A stretch of DNA of 64,000 nt from Thalassobellus sediminis (GCF_044386045.1 NZ_JBISCD010000040.1:1-64000); one strand, 5' to 3'. Shown: positions 1-9,217, counted from the first letter of the stretch. Made by a program: numbers and translations. The notes: generated by a model not told the origin, from the letters alone.

Positions 1-250
1 ATGTATGCTGTTTTATTCATTATATACTCCTTAATATAGGTGATTTGATATAACTATATAATATGAATACATGTTTTTGGCATTTATATATTCAGCTAAT
101 AATAATACTTCAACACTATTTAATAGGAATGCCTTTGTATATAAGATTATTTATTTAGACCCTTAGTCTATATTTATATGAAACGTTTATATATTACTTT
201 GGTAGATCATATAGCATGTTTTTGAAAACAAACCTAGAAACTACGATCAC
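1..250. other. AT-rich non-coding stretch
   Basis: About 250 bases at the window edge with very low GC and stops in all frames. I see no convincing gene, RNA or promoter here. It may belong to the 3' region of a gene outside the window. The only structured sequence before the first gene is the repeat that follows it. Confidence 0.6.
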
Positions 251-357
251 GCGTTAGGACTTGAACGGTTAGACTGCGCTCTCCGCAGGATGATTGTTTG
301 ATCTCACCGATGACAGAAGGTAGCAAGTAGTGAAAGCCCAACCCTTGGAGAACACCC
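251..357 (+). repeat. Dispersed structured repeat, copy A
   Basis: This 107-nt element is much richer in GC than its surroundings. It begins GCGTTAGG and contains TTGAACGGTT and GTGAAAGCCC. A second copy lies at 21103-21187 on the other strand. The first 20 nt match copy B at 18 positions and an internal 36-nt block (295-330) matches at 28. Copy A carries 24 extra nt (271-294), which themselves contain a small inverted repeat, TGCG/CGCA. Relative to the neighbouring porin gene (minus strand) it sits 36 nt past the stop codon, so it would lie antisense-oriented in that gene's 3' UTR. I recall similar sequences in other flavobacterial genomes but cannot verify that here. Its function is unknown to me. 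Confidence 0.75.
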
Positions 358-393
358 ATAAAACTCAAATTATATATATTATTGTGTTTGTTT

Positions 394-2343
394 TTACAAA
401 AAGAAATTCCAAACTATACCGAAACGTATAGTAAAATCGCGGTACGGATTATTAGGTGCCGAATAATAATTGTAGCCTGTGAATGCTGAATTAAAATGTT
501 CGGCTTTAAAAAAGATTCTGGTTTGACGCACTTTTGCATTGACAAAGAAATCTAAACGCGGGAATTCCCCATATTCTCGTTCTGTTTGAACATAGAATTC
601 TGCTAAAACAGGATCGTAAGCATTCATATTGTACTTTGTAAAATAATTTAAAGTAACGCCTGTTTGTAAATACATGGCTTTATTAAACAAGTTACTTGCG
701 AAATATAGAGTGTTACGCGTAGTAATTTCGGGAACATTTAATGTATTATTGGCACCATCGACATTTTGATATAAAATGGTATTGTTTAATGCAAATTTAC
801 CAACTCTAAATTCTTTTTCTAACTTAACCCTTAAGTAATTAATGTTTTCACTATTTTGAAATGGTTTTACTGGACTTATAGAATCTTGCTTTTTAAAATA
901 TGCATAGTCGCTTATTGTAGTATAATCTACTGAAATATTTGCTATTTTTTTCGACTTTAATTGAAATGCTAGTTGCTGGGTCTCGGTATTATTAAAGCTA
1001 GTTTGCCAATTGTAATTGATATAATTACTTTGATATAATAAGAAATTATAATTTGGTGCTTTTGAACTATGATTTATTGATGCAATTGCTATAATATCGT
1101 CATTTAACTTAAAAGTGGCATTTGCCTTAAGGTAATTGCCATCGAAATCGCCAGAAACATTTAGACCTGCTTCTCCTTGTAAATCGAAACCTTTATATTG
1201 TTTGTGGTATTTCCCTCCTGCTGAAAATATATTTCCTTTTAATCTATTTGTAATGGTAGTACCGTTTAAACCTACAAGTTTATTGTAACCATAATTATAG
1301 TTATTAGCGCTTACATTAAATTGCAAGTCACCTACTATATTATTACTATAATTTAGGCTTACTTGATTGTATAAGTTTTCTAATGTAACACGTTCTTGTA
1401 GCTTAGATGTTTTAAAAGCATCTCCAAAAAAATCGGTTTGAGCTGTTGATTGATCATATTGATAATACTTATCTTCAAAGGATACAATATGCCCAATACT
1501 TAATTTGTTTTTAGAAAGCGAGTCTTTCTTTTTTATTATTTTATAGTTATGATCTAAATGAAAACGTTTACCTCGTAACATGCTTTCGGCATTTTCGAAA
1601 TTCACTTCTAATATAGAACGGTCGAGAAACTCGGGATCTCCAGTTTCGAAATATTGTATATTATCATCTCTTAACCCACCATTTTCTTGATTCATCAAAT
1701 CTTGGGTTACTATATGCCCTCTAACATTATATCTTTCATTCTTTGTTTGATAATTAGAAGTGAATCTGAAATTTCCTGTACTAGTTAAAATATGTTGATA
1801 TTTACCTAAAGAACGTAAACCCTTATAGGCTATTGAAAAATTAAATTGAGGTGATGTGTTTACCGTAAAAAACGAGTCGGCTAATTGTCCTTGCTCAAAA
1901 GCTGTTTTAAAAAATAGTTCTGTTAAAGGTGTTGGTACTCGATAGTAATTGATATCTTCAATTTCCATATAATTAAAATGCTTAGCTCTAGCTCCGAAAC
2001 TTGGCATTAAACTAGTCTCTTGAAAATCATGTGTTAAACTATTATAGGTTTGCCCCAAATTTGAAAAAGGCATTAAACCAAAATTATCTTTTCGCAAATA
2101 ATTAAATTTATATTCTTTTTGGATGCTTAAAGTAGTATCCACAAAGGTGGTATCATTTGTATGAGAAATGATTAAGTAATCTTCAATTTTGGCTAATTTT
2201 TTACCGTTTTCATTAACCGAATCTTTAACTTCGATTAACCCCAATTCTTTACCTAATCGGCTAGTTTTTTTTTGCTTTTTAACTTGTGCCATACTTGACA
2301 AAGTAATTCCCGTTAAAAAAAAGATTAAAACTAATTTATTCAT
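394..2343 (-). CDS. Putative outer-membrane porin (Porin_10 family)
   Basis: A 649-residue secreted protein resembling the Bacteroidota 'putative porin' family (Porin_10). The first ~19 residues form a signal peptide ending near SSMAQ, followed by a short basic stretch. The remainder is rich in alternating aromatic and polar residues typical of beta strands, and it ends in an aromatic residue pattern (IVWNFFL) as outer-membrane barrels do. Motifs such as NFGLMPFSNLGQTYNSL and YYRVPTPLTELFFKTAF are ones I recall from this family. An in-frame start seven codons upstream is possible, but the ATG chosen here puts the signal peptide at the true N-terminus. It is transcribed away from rnhB. The substrate cannot be read from the sequence. 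Confidence 0.8.
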   Translation of the reverse strand: MNKLVLIFFLTGITLSSMAQVKKQKKTSRLGKELGLIEVKDSVNENGKKLAKIEDYLIISHTNDTTFVDTTLSIQKEYKFNYLRKDNFGLMPFSNLGQTYNSLTHDFQETSLMPSFGARAKHFNYMEIEDINYYRVPTPLTELFFKTAFEQGQLADSFFTVNTSPQFNFSIAYKGLRSLGKYQHILTSTGNFRFTSNYQTKNERYNVRGHIVTQDLMNQENGGLRDDNIQYFETGDPEFLDRSILEVNFENAESMLRGKRFHLDHNYKIIKKKDSLSKNKLSIGHIVSFEDKYYQYDQSTAQTDFFGDAFKTSKLQERVTLENLYNQVSLNYSNNIVGDLQFNVSANNYNYGYNKLVGLNGTTITNRLKGNIFSAGGKYHKQYKGFDLQGEAGLNVSGDFDGNYLKANATFKLNDDIIAIASINHSSKAPNYNFLLYQSNYINYNWQTSFNNTETQQLAFQLKSKKIANISVDYTTISDYAYFKKQDSISPVKPFQNSENINYLRVKLEKEFRVGKFALNNTILYQNVDGANNTLNVPEITTRNTLYFASNLFNKAMYLQTGVTLNYFTKYNMNAYDPVLAEFYVQTEREYGEFPRLDFFVNAKVRQTRIFFKAEHFNSAFTGYNYYSAPNNPYRDFTIRFGIVWNFFL

Positions 2344-2659
2344 AGATGTATTTTTCCACAACAAAAGTAATTATTTGAACGTAAACTGAACGTAAATATT
2401 TTAAATAAAGAAAGCCAACTTTATTAAGCTGACTTTCTTTTTTAAATATTATTCATCTTGTTATAAAATACAAATTGAAATATTTATTTTGAATTAGTCA
2501 TTAACAAACTTCATAATATAATTTTAATTAAGCAAAAAAAAGCGTCGATATCATTGACACAACTATCATTAATATGAAATTAGCAATAAAAACAAAAAAT
2601 TACTATACATGCATAATAGTTACTGCATGAAATTATAAAATTGATAGTATTTTAGCAAT
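2344..2659. other. Divergent intergenic region between porin and rnhB
   Basis: This 316-nt AT-rich gap separates two divergent genes and must hold both promoters. No clear TAnnTTTG match stands out for either. It contains one strong hairpin (2407-2440), listed separately. The rest shows no open reading frame worth calling. Confidence 0.5.
2407..2440 (-). terminator. Terminator-like hairpin in a divergent promoter region
   Basis: Thirteen-base arms AAAGAAAGCCAAC and GCTGACTTTCTTT enclose an 8-nt loop. In a minus-strand RNA all 13 pairs form, two as G-U wobbles. In a plus-strand RNA two positions are mismatched. A run of T follows on the plus side. The odd point is position: it lies between two divergent genes, where no known upstream gene needs terminating. 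It could end an unannotated small transcript or act in the porin mRNA leader. Confidence 0.45.
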
Positions 2660-3259
2660 ATGTTACTTAAAAACCATTCCAACTACTTTTTAGAATGCGG
2701 CACAGATGAAGCTGGCAGAGGCTGTCTTGCAGGCCCTGTAACTGCTGCTGCGGTTATTCTTCCTGAAAATTTTAATAATTCTATATTAAATGACTCAAAA
2801 CAACTTAGCGAAAAGAAAAGAGATCTTTTAAAACCTATTATTGAAAACGAAGCTTTAACATTTGGAGTAACACATATTTTTCAAGAAGAAATTGATAGTA
2901 TCAATATATTAAACGCTTCTATTTTAGCAATGCATAAATCAATTAATCAATTAAGTCCGCAGCCAGAATTTATTATTGTTGATGGCAATAAGTTTAAACC
3001 TTATAATAATATTGAATTTGAAACCATTATTAAAGGTGATGGCATATATTTAAGTATTGCAGCGGCATCAGTATTAGCTAAAACATATCGAGATATTTAT
3101 ATGAATACCATTCATGAAGAATATCCTATGTATAATTGGAAACAAAACAAAGGCTACCCAACTAAAGAACACCGAGAAGCCATAAGAAAATATGGTATAA
3201 CAAAATACCATAGAAAATCGTTTAGATTATTACCAGAACAACTAAAACTAGATATTTAG
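2660..3259 (+). CDS. rnhB: Ribonuclease HII
   Basis: Cytoplasmic endonuclease that nicks the RNA strand of RNA-DNA hybrids and removes misincorporated ribonucleotides. The 199-residue length is normal. Visible signature: GTDEAGRG at residues 14-21 with the acidic pair D16/E17, VDG with D108, and the ASVLAKTYRD block ending at D145. Together these form the DEDD-type metal site of type 2 RNases H. The C-terminal SFRLLPEQ tail is also typical. It stands alone on the plus strand with the large lipoprotein gene starting 65 nt downstream, so co-transcription is possible. Confidence 0.96.
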   Translation: MLLKNHSNYFLECGTDEAGRGCLAGPVTAAAVILPENFNNSILNDSKQLSEKKRDLLKPIIENEALTFGVTHIFQEEIDSINILNASILAMHKSINQLSPQPEFIIVDGNKFKPYNNIEFETIIKGDGIYLSIAAASVLAKTYRDIYMNTIHEEYPMYNWKQNKGYPTKEHREAIRKYGITKYHRKSFRLLPEQLKLDI

Positions 3260-3324
3260 ATTAGCCTATTTTATATATGCTATAAAATGAAAAATATGTA
3301 GGTTTGTATAAATTAATTCATTTC

Positions 3325-5754
3325 ATGAGATTTTTTTATTCTACCCTCTTTCTTTTTATTGTTTTTAGTTGCACTAATACCTCCTCCAACAAATCTAAAC
3401 TTATAGATTTTGTTCCAAAAAAAACGTCATTAATTATAAAAACATCTAATTTAGAAAGTTTAAAAAACAGTTTAAATAATAGTGATTTTTTACAAAAACT
3501 ATCAAAAACAACGTCTTACGGAAACTTAGAAAAAAAACTTGAAGACTTATCTCTTTTAAAACCTAAGAACGACGTTTTAATTTGCTTTTCTTTAGATAAT
3601 AATGATAGTCTGCAATATAGCATCATCACAAAGTACCACAGCCTTTTGTTTAAAAAAGATTCGCTAAAAAACTACACAGAAGAATCTCTTATTTATAAAA
3701 ACAGAACCATTACAAAATCGACCTTTAACAACAATACATTTTATAGCACACTTATTGACAGCACCTTTTTTGCATCATCATCTAAAACGATTACAGACGA
3801 TGCTTTCAATAAAAAAGATATAAATTCTGATTTAGAAAAAATATACACTACTACAAGTAACGACAAAACAACTTCTATTATAATTAAACCTAACAACCCT
3901 TTTATAAAATCCTTTTTTATAAACGATTCGTTAAATTTAAACAGCTTTACAAATTACATTGCTACAGATGTAGATATTAATCAAGACGACATTGTAATTA
4001 ATGGTATTACCAAAGCTTCAGATTCTACTAAAAGCTTAATCAATGTTTTTAAAGGCACAATTCCTCAGGAAAATTTAATTCAAAATATAACACCTTCAAA
4101 CAGTGATGGCTTTATGAGTTTCACATTTGATGATTATAAAATTTTTGAAACTAATTTAATTAAGTTTAACCAAAAAGATTCAATATTAAATACAACCTCT
4201 CTTTTTGATAACATTATTGAAGTTGGTGTTATTTATGAAGACAAAAACAAAGCGATTATTTTAAACTCCATAGATATTATTGCTACTAATGACGCCTTAC
4301 TAAGCGAACAAAACAACATAGGAACTTATAGACAAATTGATATTTATTCGTTTAGCAAACCTAATTTGTTCTCAAATACATTTTACCCGCTAGTTACTTT
4401 AAAAAACGCAACCAAATACTGTATACTAGACAACTTTTTTGTGTTTGCTAAAAATACAGAGATTCTTGAAAATATTATTGCTAGTTATCAAAACAAAACC
4501 ACATTAAACGAACAAACCTATTATAAAGACATTAAAGAACAATTAAGCGATGCATCGTCCTTAATTATTGTTGCAAATCCTTTAATATTAAAAAATATTT
4601 TAAAGAAAAACGGATTACAATCTATTGGCAAATTAAATAAATACAACGCTACTGCTTTACAATTTATTTACGACACTAATTTTGCGCACGTAAATGGTAT
4701 TATAAAAAAGAGCAAAACGAAAGTCATACTAAATTCTGTTTTAGAAGAACTAAATATTAAATTAGAAAAAGAGATCCTTAACACTCCTCAATTTGTTACC
4801 AATCACATCACAAAACAAAAGGAAATAGTAGTACAAGATATTACAAACAACTTATATTTAATTTCTAATACAGGAAAAATTCTTTGGAAAAAACAATTAC
4901 AAGGACCTGTTTTAGGAAGCATCAATCAAATAGATATATACAAAAACGGAAGACTACAATTAGCTTTCGCTACACCAAACAGCGTTTATGTTTTAGACAG
5001 AAATGGCAATAATGTTTCGCCTTTTCCTGCTAAATTTAACGACAATATTACACAACCATTATCTGTTTTTGATTATGACAAAAACAAGAATTACAGATTA
5101 TTAGTTACTCAAGGCAAACAAACTTTAATGTATGATGTTAAAGCCAAAATAGTAAAAGGGTTTAAGTTTAATGGAGCTAACAATACTATTATTTCTCAAC
5201 CTAAACACTTTAGAATTGGAAGCAAAGACTTTATTGTTTTTAAAACTAAAAATAAACTTTACATTTTAAACCGAACAGGAAAAACGAGAGTAACGCCAAA
5301 AACATCAAACACATATTCGGAAGAACCTTTATTCTTATATGAAAACAAATTTACTACAACTACTAATAATGGTAGTTTAATTACTATAGACACAAAAGGC
5401 AATACAGCAATCCAAAACTTAAACCTATCTGAGACACATTATATTGAAACCACTAGCAAAACACTTGTAACACTTACTGAAAACAAACTAACAATAAAAA
5501 ACAAAAGCATAGAATTAGATTATGGTAATTATAGTAACCCAAAAATATTCTATCTAAGCGATAAAATTTACGTTACACTAACCGATTTACAAACTCAAAA
5601 AGTATATCTCTACGACAGTCAAGCAAAACTACTAAGCAATTTTCCTGTTTACGGAAACTCTAATATTGATTTAGACAATATAGATAAAGACAGAAATTTA
5701 GAATTTATTACCAAGGGAGAAAACAACTCTATTTTGCTTTATCAAATAAATTAA
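3325..5754 (+). CDS. Large lipoprotein with a C-terminal beta-propeller-like region
   Basis: An 809-residue predicted lipoprotein. The N-terminal MRFFYSTLFLFIVFSC has a lipobox (VFSC), so the mature protein should be anchored by its cysteine. The ATG is preferred over an in-frame TTG seven codons upstream because it puts the signal sequence first. Residues ~20-460 are alpha/beta with no motif I recognise. From ~470 on, short repeats appear (LWKKQL, VYVLDRNGN, LYILNRTGK, VYLYDSQAK), as in PQQ- or VCBS-like propeller blades. I do not know its function; an envelope scaffold or binding role is only a guess. Codon use is AT-rich like its neighbours. A hairpin terminator occurs 174 nt after the stop, but it may belong to a separate RNA. 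Confidence 0.75.
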   Translation: MRFFYSTLFLFIVFSCTNTSSNKSKLIDFVPKKTSLIIKTSNLESLKNSLNNSDFLQKLSKTTSYGNLEKKLEDLSLLKPKNDVLICFSLDNNDSLQYSIITKYHSLLFKKDSLKNYTEESLIYKNRTITKSTFNNNTFYSTLIDSTFFASSSKTITDDAFNKKDINSDLEKIYTTTSNDKTTSIIIKPNNPFIKSFFINDSLNLNSFTNYIATDVDINQDDIVINGITKASDSTKSLINVFKGTIPQENLIQNITPSNSDGFMSFTFDDYKIFETNLIKFNQKDSILNTTSLFDNIIEVGVIYEDKNKAIILNSIDIIATNDALLSEQNNIGTYRQIDIYSFSKPNLFSNTFYPLVTLKNATKYCILDNFFVFAKNTEILENIIASYQNKTTLNEQTYYKDIKEQLSDASSLIIVANPLILKNILKKNGLQSIGKLNKYNATALQFIYDTNFAHVNGIIKKSKTKVILNSVLEELNIKLEKEILNTPQFVTNHITKQKEIVVQDITNNLYLISNTGKILWKKQLQGPVLGSINQIDIYKNGRLQLAFATPNSVYVLDRNGNNVSPFPAKFNDNITQPLSVFDYDKNKNYRLLVTQGKQTLMYDVKAKIVKGFKFNGANNTIISQPKHFRIGSKDFIVFKTKNKLYILNRTGKTRVTPKTSNTYSEEPLFLYENKFTTTTNNGSLITIDTKGNTAIQNLNLSETHYIETTSKTLVTLTENKLTIKNKSIELDYGNYSNPKIFYLSDKIYVTLTDLQTQKVYLYDSQAKLLSNFPVYGNSNIDLDNIDKDRNLEFITKGENNSILLYQIN

Positions 5755-5781
5755 TGTCTTACTTAATTTATCATTATCCCT

Positions 5782-5812
5782 TTTGTAGGTAAAAAACTAA
5801 TCTTTATCTTTA
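5782..5812 (+). promoter_or_regulatory. Candidate promoter for the 5.8-kb small RNA
   Basis: TTTG at 5782-5785 and TATCTTTA at 5805-5812 are separated by 19 nt, the usual spacing of Bacteroidota -33/-7 elements. The -7 box differs from TAnnTTTG only at its last base. Transcription would begin near 5818. Confidence 0.35.
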
Positions 5813-5817
5813 ACCCA

Positions 5818-5965
5818 GCTATTAATCAATTATTTAGAACAACTTAAAATTTAATATAATCACTAAACAGACAGAACACTATCTGTTAGCAGTATAACGA
5901 TAACCAAATCGAAAGTCCTCGAATCTTGAACGCCAAAGCGTGGTTGCTTTGGCGTTCTTTTTTTT
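5818..5965 (+). ncRNA. Candidate small RNA or ndpA leader
   Basis: A gene-free 260-nt gap contains a locally more GC-rich segment with short stems. ACAGA and TCTGT pair around 5870, and two TCGA boxes occur at 5909-5922. The segment ends in a perfect 12-bp terminator. A promoter-like pair lies just upstream, giving a ~148-nt transcript. No credible peptide is encoded. It could be an independent small RNA, a 3' UTR product of the preceding gene, or a leader with an attenuator for the nucleoid-protein gene 50 nt downstream. That gene has its own -7-like box (TACTATTG, 5988-5995), which favours an independent RNA. The family is not recognised. Confidence 0.42.
5928..5965 (+). terminator. Rho-independent terminator
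   Basis: Perfect 12-bp stem GAACGCCAAAGC / GCTTTGGCGTTC with a 6-nt loop (GTGGTT), followed by eight T. It is the most canonical plus-strand terminator in the window. It ends either the lipoprotein mRNA or the candidate small RNA. Confidence 0.9.
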
Positions 5966-6014
5966 CAAAAAATTAAAGTTATTTTAATACTATTGTACTC
6001 TTAACACACAAAAC

Positions 6015-7064
6015 ATGATTTCAAGAAAAAATGCCTCTATTTCAAAATTCATTATTCATAAAGTTGGTAATAAATTTAACGATACAAAAAATGCCTTTTC
6101 AGACAAGCTAGTAGATTTTGATGAAGCTAGTTACGATTTAATGCTTCCTTTTCTATTAAGACCTTTTGGGAGCGTCGTACAAAGCTACCGTTTTAACCAT
6201 CATGCTAACATTACGCTAAATGAAATTAATAGCTATAGCTCGCAAATTTTTAATGACGACGATGCATTTGTTGATGTTTCAAAACATATTGTAACGCACT
6301 TATACGAGCAATCGACATCTGCCAATATAAAAACAGGCGATGTACTAGTCGTTATGTTTGAAGGTATTGAATTTAGAGACATGACCACCAATGCTATTGG
6401 TATTTTTAAAATTGAAAGTAAAGTAAATTTCTTTCAAACCTATTTAGAAGACAATAGTTATGATGTTTTAGTACAGAAAGGTATTAGCTCTAAAAAAGTA
6501 GATAAAGGCTGTTTAATTTTGAATCAAAGTGATACGGAAGGCAATATTATTTTAAGTGTAGATAATAATAGTTACGATGCACAATATTGGATTAATCATT
6601 TTTTAAACATTAAATATGCTGATGATGCCAACAATCACACACAACAGTATATAGAATTGTGTAAAGAATTTTCAACCGAAGTTTTAAAAACTAGTTATGG
6701 CGCACAAGAACAAAATACTTTTTTAGCAAAAACCATCGATTTTTTTAAGGAAAATGAAATAGTAAATGTAGAACGTTTTAAAGAAGAACTTTTTGAAGAA
6801 GAAAAACACATTAGAGAGTTTGAAGATTTTAAAAAAGAATTTGAAGGTGAACAAAACATAGTACTTAGAAACCAATTTGATGTTGCTGAAGCTGTAGTAA
6901 ATAAAGAAAAGAAAAAGTTTAAAACCGATATCAAACTAGACACCAACATACAAATTAAACTAGATATTGATGCACCAGATGCTTCTGCCGAATATTTAGA
7001 GCGCGGATATGATGATGAAAAGAAAATGCATTTTTACAAAGTATTTTTTAATGCCGAAAATTAA
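6015..7064 (+). CDS. Nucleoid-associated protein, NdpA/YejK family
   Basis: A 349-residue cytoplasmic protein resembling the 37-kDa nucleoid-associated family (PF04245; E. coli YejK/NdpA). The N-terminal block (ISKFIIHKVGNKFNDTKN, LVDFDEASYDLMLPFLLRPF), the central DVLVVMFEGIEF and the KGCLILNQSD segment fit that family as I recall it. There is no signal peptide. Family members bind DNA or the nucleoid, but the precise role is unclear. The C-terminal third is very acidic and lysine-rich (EELFEEEKHIREFEDFKKEF), probably helical. The gene lies directly downstream of a terminator-bearing candidate RNA, so regulation through that leader is possible. A -7-like element TACTATTG precedes it by 19 nt. 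Confidence 0.85.
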   Translation: MISRKNASISKFIIHKVGNKFNDTKNAFSDKLVDFDEASYDLMLPFLLRPFGSVVQSYRFNHHANITLNEINSYSSQIFNDDDAFVDVSKHIVTHLYEQSTSANIKTGDVLVVMFEGIEFRDMTTNAIGIFKIESKVNFFQTYLEDNSYDVLVQKGISSKKVDKGCLILNQSDTEGNIILSVDNNSYDAQYWINHFLNIKYADDANNHTQQYIELCKEFSTEVLKTSYGAQEQNTFLAKTIDFFKENEIVNVERFKEELFEEEKHIREFEDFKKEFEGEQNIVLRNQFDVAEAVVNKEKKKFKTDIKLDTNIQIKLDIDAPDASAEYLERGYDDEKKMHFYKVFFNAEN

Positions 7065-7155
7065 TTAGCTAAGAATAATTGTTTTCGTAAAAAACAAGTC
7101 AAAAAAATGAAATACCTACACATATACTTTTTCATTTTTTTATTAACTTGTAGGA

Positions 7156-7956
7156 ATGAAAACACCTAATAACGAAACAACCAAAAAGAAAAAATTTAAC
7201 TACGATGAAGAACTAGCTATTTTACATGAAGACCTAGTTCATCTTCAAGAGTGGGTAAAGAAACAAGGATTAAAAGTGGTTATCATTTTTGAAGGTAGAG
7301 ATGCCTCTGGAAAAGGTGGTACCATCAAACGATTTACCGAACCTTTAAATCCTAGAGTTTGTAAAGTAGTAGCTTTAGGTGTTCCTACCGAAAAAGAAAA
7401 AACACAGTGGTATTTTCAAAGATACGTACAGTATTTACCAGCAGCAGGTGAAATTGTACTTTTTGATAGAAGTTGGTACAACAGAGCTGGTGTAGAAAAA
7501 GTTATGGGCTTTTGTACTGATGACGAATACAATGAGTTTATGCGATCTTGCCCTGAATTTGAACGTATGCTAGTACGGTCTGGAACCATTGTTTTAAAAT
7601 ACTGGTTTTCGGTAAGTGATGAAGAACAAGAAAAACGCTTTAAAAACCGTATAAGTAACCCATTAAAACGCTGGAAATTTAGCCCGATGGATTTAGAATC
7701 GCGTTCACGTTGGTTAGAATACTCTAAAGCAAAAGACAATATGTTTGCACATACAGACACCAAGCAAGTACCTTGGTTTGTTGTGAATGCAGATAATAAG
7801 AAAAAAGCACGCTTAAATTGTATTAGTCATGTTTTAAGTCAGATTCCTCATGAAAAAATGGATTTAAAACCCATTGAACTTCCTGATTTGCCAGATTATA
7901 AAAGTTATGTACGCCCACCTATGAATTACCAAACTTTTGTTCCTGAGAAGTATTGA
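7156..7956 (+). CDS. ppk2: Polyphosphate kinase 2 (PPK2)
   Basis: A 266-residue cytoplasmic kinase of the PPK2 family, which moves phosphate between polyphosphate and nucleotides. The Walker A motif GRDASGKGG spans residues 47-55 (K53). The Walker B/lid motif FDRSWYNRAGVE starts near residue 103, with D104, R105 and R110. The segment SPMDLESRSRWLEYSKAKD is also diagnostic. Length and the single domain suggest a class I-type enzyme, but whether it prefers ADP or GDP, or which direction it runs, cannot be told. It stands alone, 91 nt after the nucleoid-protein gene, and faces a convergent minus-strand gene. Confidence 0.94.
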   Translation: MKTPNNETTKKKKFNYDEELAILHEDLVHLQEWVKKQGLKVVIIFEGRDASGKGGTIKRFTEPLNPRVCKVVALGVPTEKEKTQWYFQRYVQYLPAAGEIVLFDRSWYNRAGVEKVMGFCTDDEYNEFMRSCPEFERMLVRSGTIVLKYWFSVSDEEQEKRFKNRISNPLKRWKFSPMDLESRSRWLEYSKAKDNMFAHTDTKQVPWFVVNADNKKKARLNCISHVLSQIPHEKMDLKPIELPDLPDYKSYVRPPMNYQTFVPEKY

Positions 7957-8009
7957 ATCAACTTGATTTTGAAAACAAACTTAATTAGCTACTTGGGCTA
8001 ACATAAAAA

Positions 8010-8513
8010 TCAAAATTCATCATCTTTACACCCCATAATATCATCAATTGTATCTGTCTGTGATTGATTTTTTGTTTTTAAAACTCTTTTGTACAAATCA
8101 CTCGCTTCTAAAGCTATAAAAGCACTTGTTAAAAGAATAAATATTATAATTAACAAACCAATAAAATCATCAGTACTCATTTCAAAATCAAGATCATAAT
8201 ACTTTAAAAGTATTTTATATATAATAAATAACGAATAGCAAAATATCAATATTGAAAATAAAATATTTCCAATCCAAAAAGCCGCACCTAATAGTATAGG
8301 TTTAATTATTTTTGAATTATAATATTTTATAGTTTTCAGTTGATAAACGACACTAAAAAGACCTGATAAAACAATACCAAAGTATAAAAGTATAAAGAAG
8401 TCGATCTCTGTTTTTTGAACAATTAACGTAACATATAAAACTGAAGCCGCCAAACCAACAATTAAAATCTCACTTATAAACAAAGCTATCTTTATATTCT
8501 TTTTTAACTTCAC
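8010..8513 (-). CDS. Four-helix membrane protein of unknown function
   Basis: 167 residues with four predicted membrane helices at roughly 9-32, 39-57, 72-100 and 118-140. The C-terminal tail is charged and ends in DDIMGCKDDEF. There is no signal-peptide cleavage site or catalytic motif. The start overlaps the lipB stop by 4 nt, so the two genes are probably co-translated, with lipB first. I do not recognise the family. A role linked to lipoate synthesis is not implied by this overlap alone. Confidence 0.65.
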   Translation of the reverse strand: MKLKKNIKIALFISEILIVGLAASVLYVTLIVQKTEIDFFILLYFGIVLSGLFSVVYQLKTIKYYNSKIIKPILLGAAFWIGNILFSILIFCYSLFIIYKILLKYYDLDFEMSTDDFIGLLIIIFILLTSAFIALEASDLYKRVLKTKNQSQTDTIDDIMGCKDDEF

Positions 8514-9217
8514 TCCTTTTTTAAATAAAACTCCGCCTCAAAAAGCTCAGTAAAATGCTTCAGTAATTTTTCTTTCACCTCAGCTTCATCAATAGTTTTA
8601 CCTAATTCAACATGTAAAGATGTAACATCTTTGCCACGAATACCACAGGGTATAATATTATCAAAATAACCTAAATCGGCATTCACGTTAAGTGCAAAAC
8701 CATGCATCGTTACCCAGCGACTGGCTCGTACACCCATTGCGCAAATTTTACGGGCAAACGGTGTGCCAACACCTAACCAAACACCTGTTTCCCCAGGACT
8801 TCTTTCGGCTTTTAATCCATATTCGGCAAGCGTTAGGATAATCATTTCTTCAAGAAAACGTAGGTACTTATGTATATCGGTAAAAAAGTTTTCTAAATCT
8901 AGAATAGGATACCCTACAATTTGTCCAGGACCATGATAAGTTATATCGCCTCCTCGGTTTATTTTATAAAAAGTAGTGCCTTTTTCGGTAAGCTGTTCTT
9001 CACTTAAAAGTAGATTTGATAAATCGCCACTCTTACCCAAAGTATACACATGCGGATGTTCTACAAATAAGAAGTAATTATTAGTTTTTAAATTCGTATT
9101 GTCTTTTCTGTTTTTAATTTTAGCATCAACAATACCTTTAAACAACTGTTCTTGGTATTCCCAAGTTTGTTTATAATCTTTAAAACCTAAATCTTGCAGT
9201 TCAATTTGCTTATTCAT
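8510..9217 (-). CDS. lipB: Octanoyltransferase LipB
   Basis: Transfers octanoate from acyl carrier protein to the lipoyl domains of 2-oxoacid dehydrogenases, the first step of endogenous lipoate synthesis. With the ATG used here it is 235 residues. Catalytic residues fit the family: K157 in RKICAMGV and C191 in PCGI. The RGGDITYHGPGQ motif (88-99) and the MHGFALNVN block are also present. An in-frame TTG three codons upstream is less likely, because a -7 promoter box (TAATTTTG) ends at 9224 and would leave almost no leader. The mRNA may therefore be leaderless or nearly so. A small membrane-protein gene overlaps its 3' end. Confidence 0.95.
   Translation of the reverse strand: MNKQIELQDLGFKDYKQTWEYQEQLFKGIVDAKIKNRKDNTNLKTNNYFLFVEHPHVYTLGKSGDLSNLLLSEEQLTEKGTTFYKINRGGDITYHGPGQIVGYPILDLENFFTDIHKYLRFLEEMIILTLAEYGLKAERSPGETGVWLGVGTPFARKICAMGVRASRWVTMHGFALNVNADLGYFDNIIPCGIRGKDVTSLHVELGKTIDEAEVKEKLLKHFTELFEAEFYLKKE

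Noticed and set aside
2189..2389. Open frame opposite the porin start
   Set aside because: Lies inside the porin gene on the other strand, with no domain or signal; a coding shadow.
3304..3324. TTG start for the large lipoprotein
   Set aside because: Would push the lipoprotein signal away from the N-terminus; the ATG at 3325 fits better.
5818..5965. 6S RNA or SRP RNA
   Set aside because: No long-range pairing of the two ends as in 6S, and no conserved SRP loop; left as an unnamed candidate.
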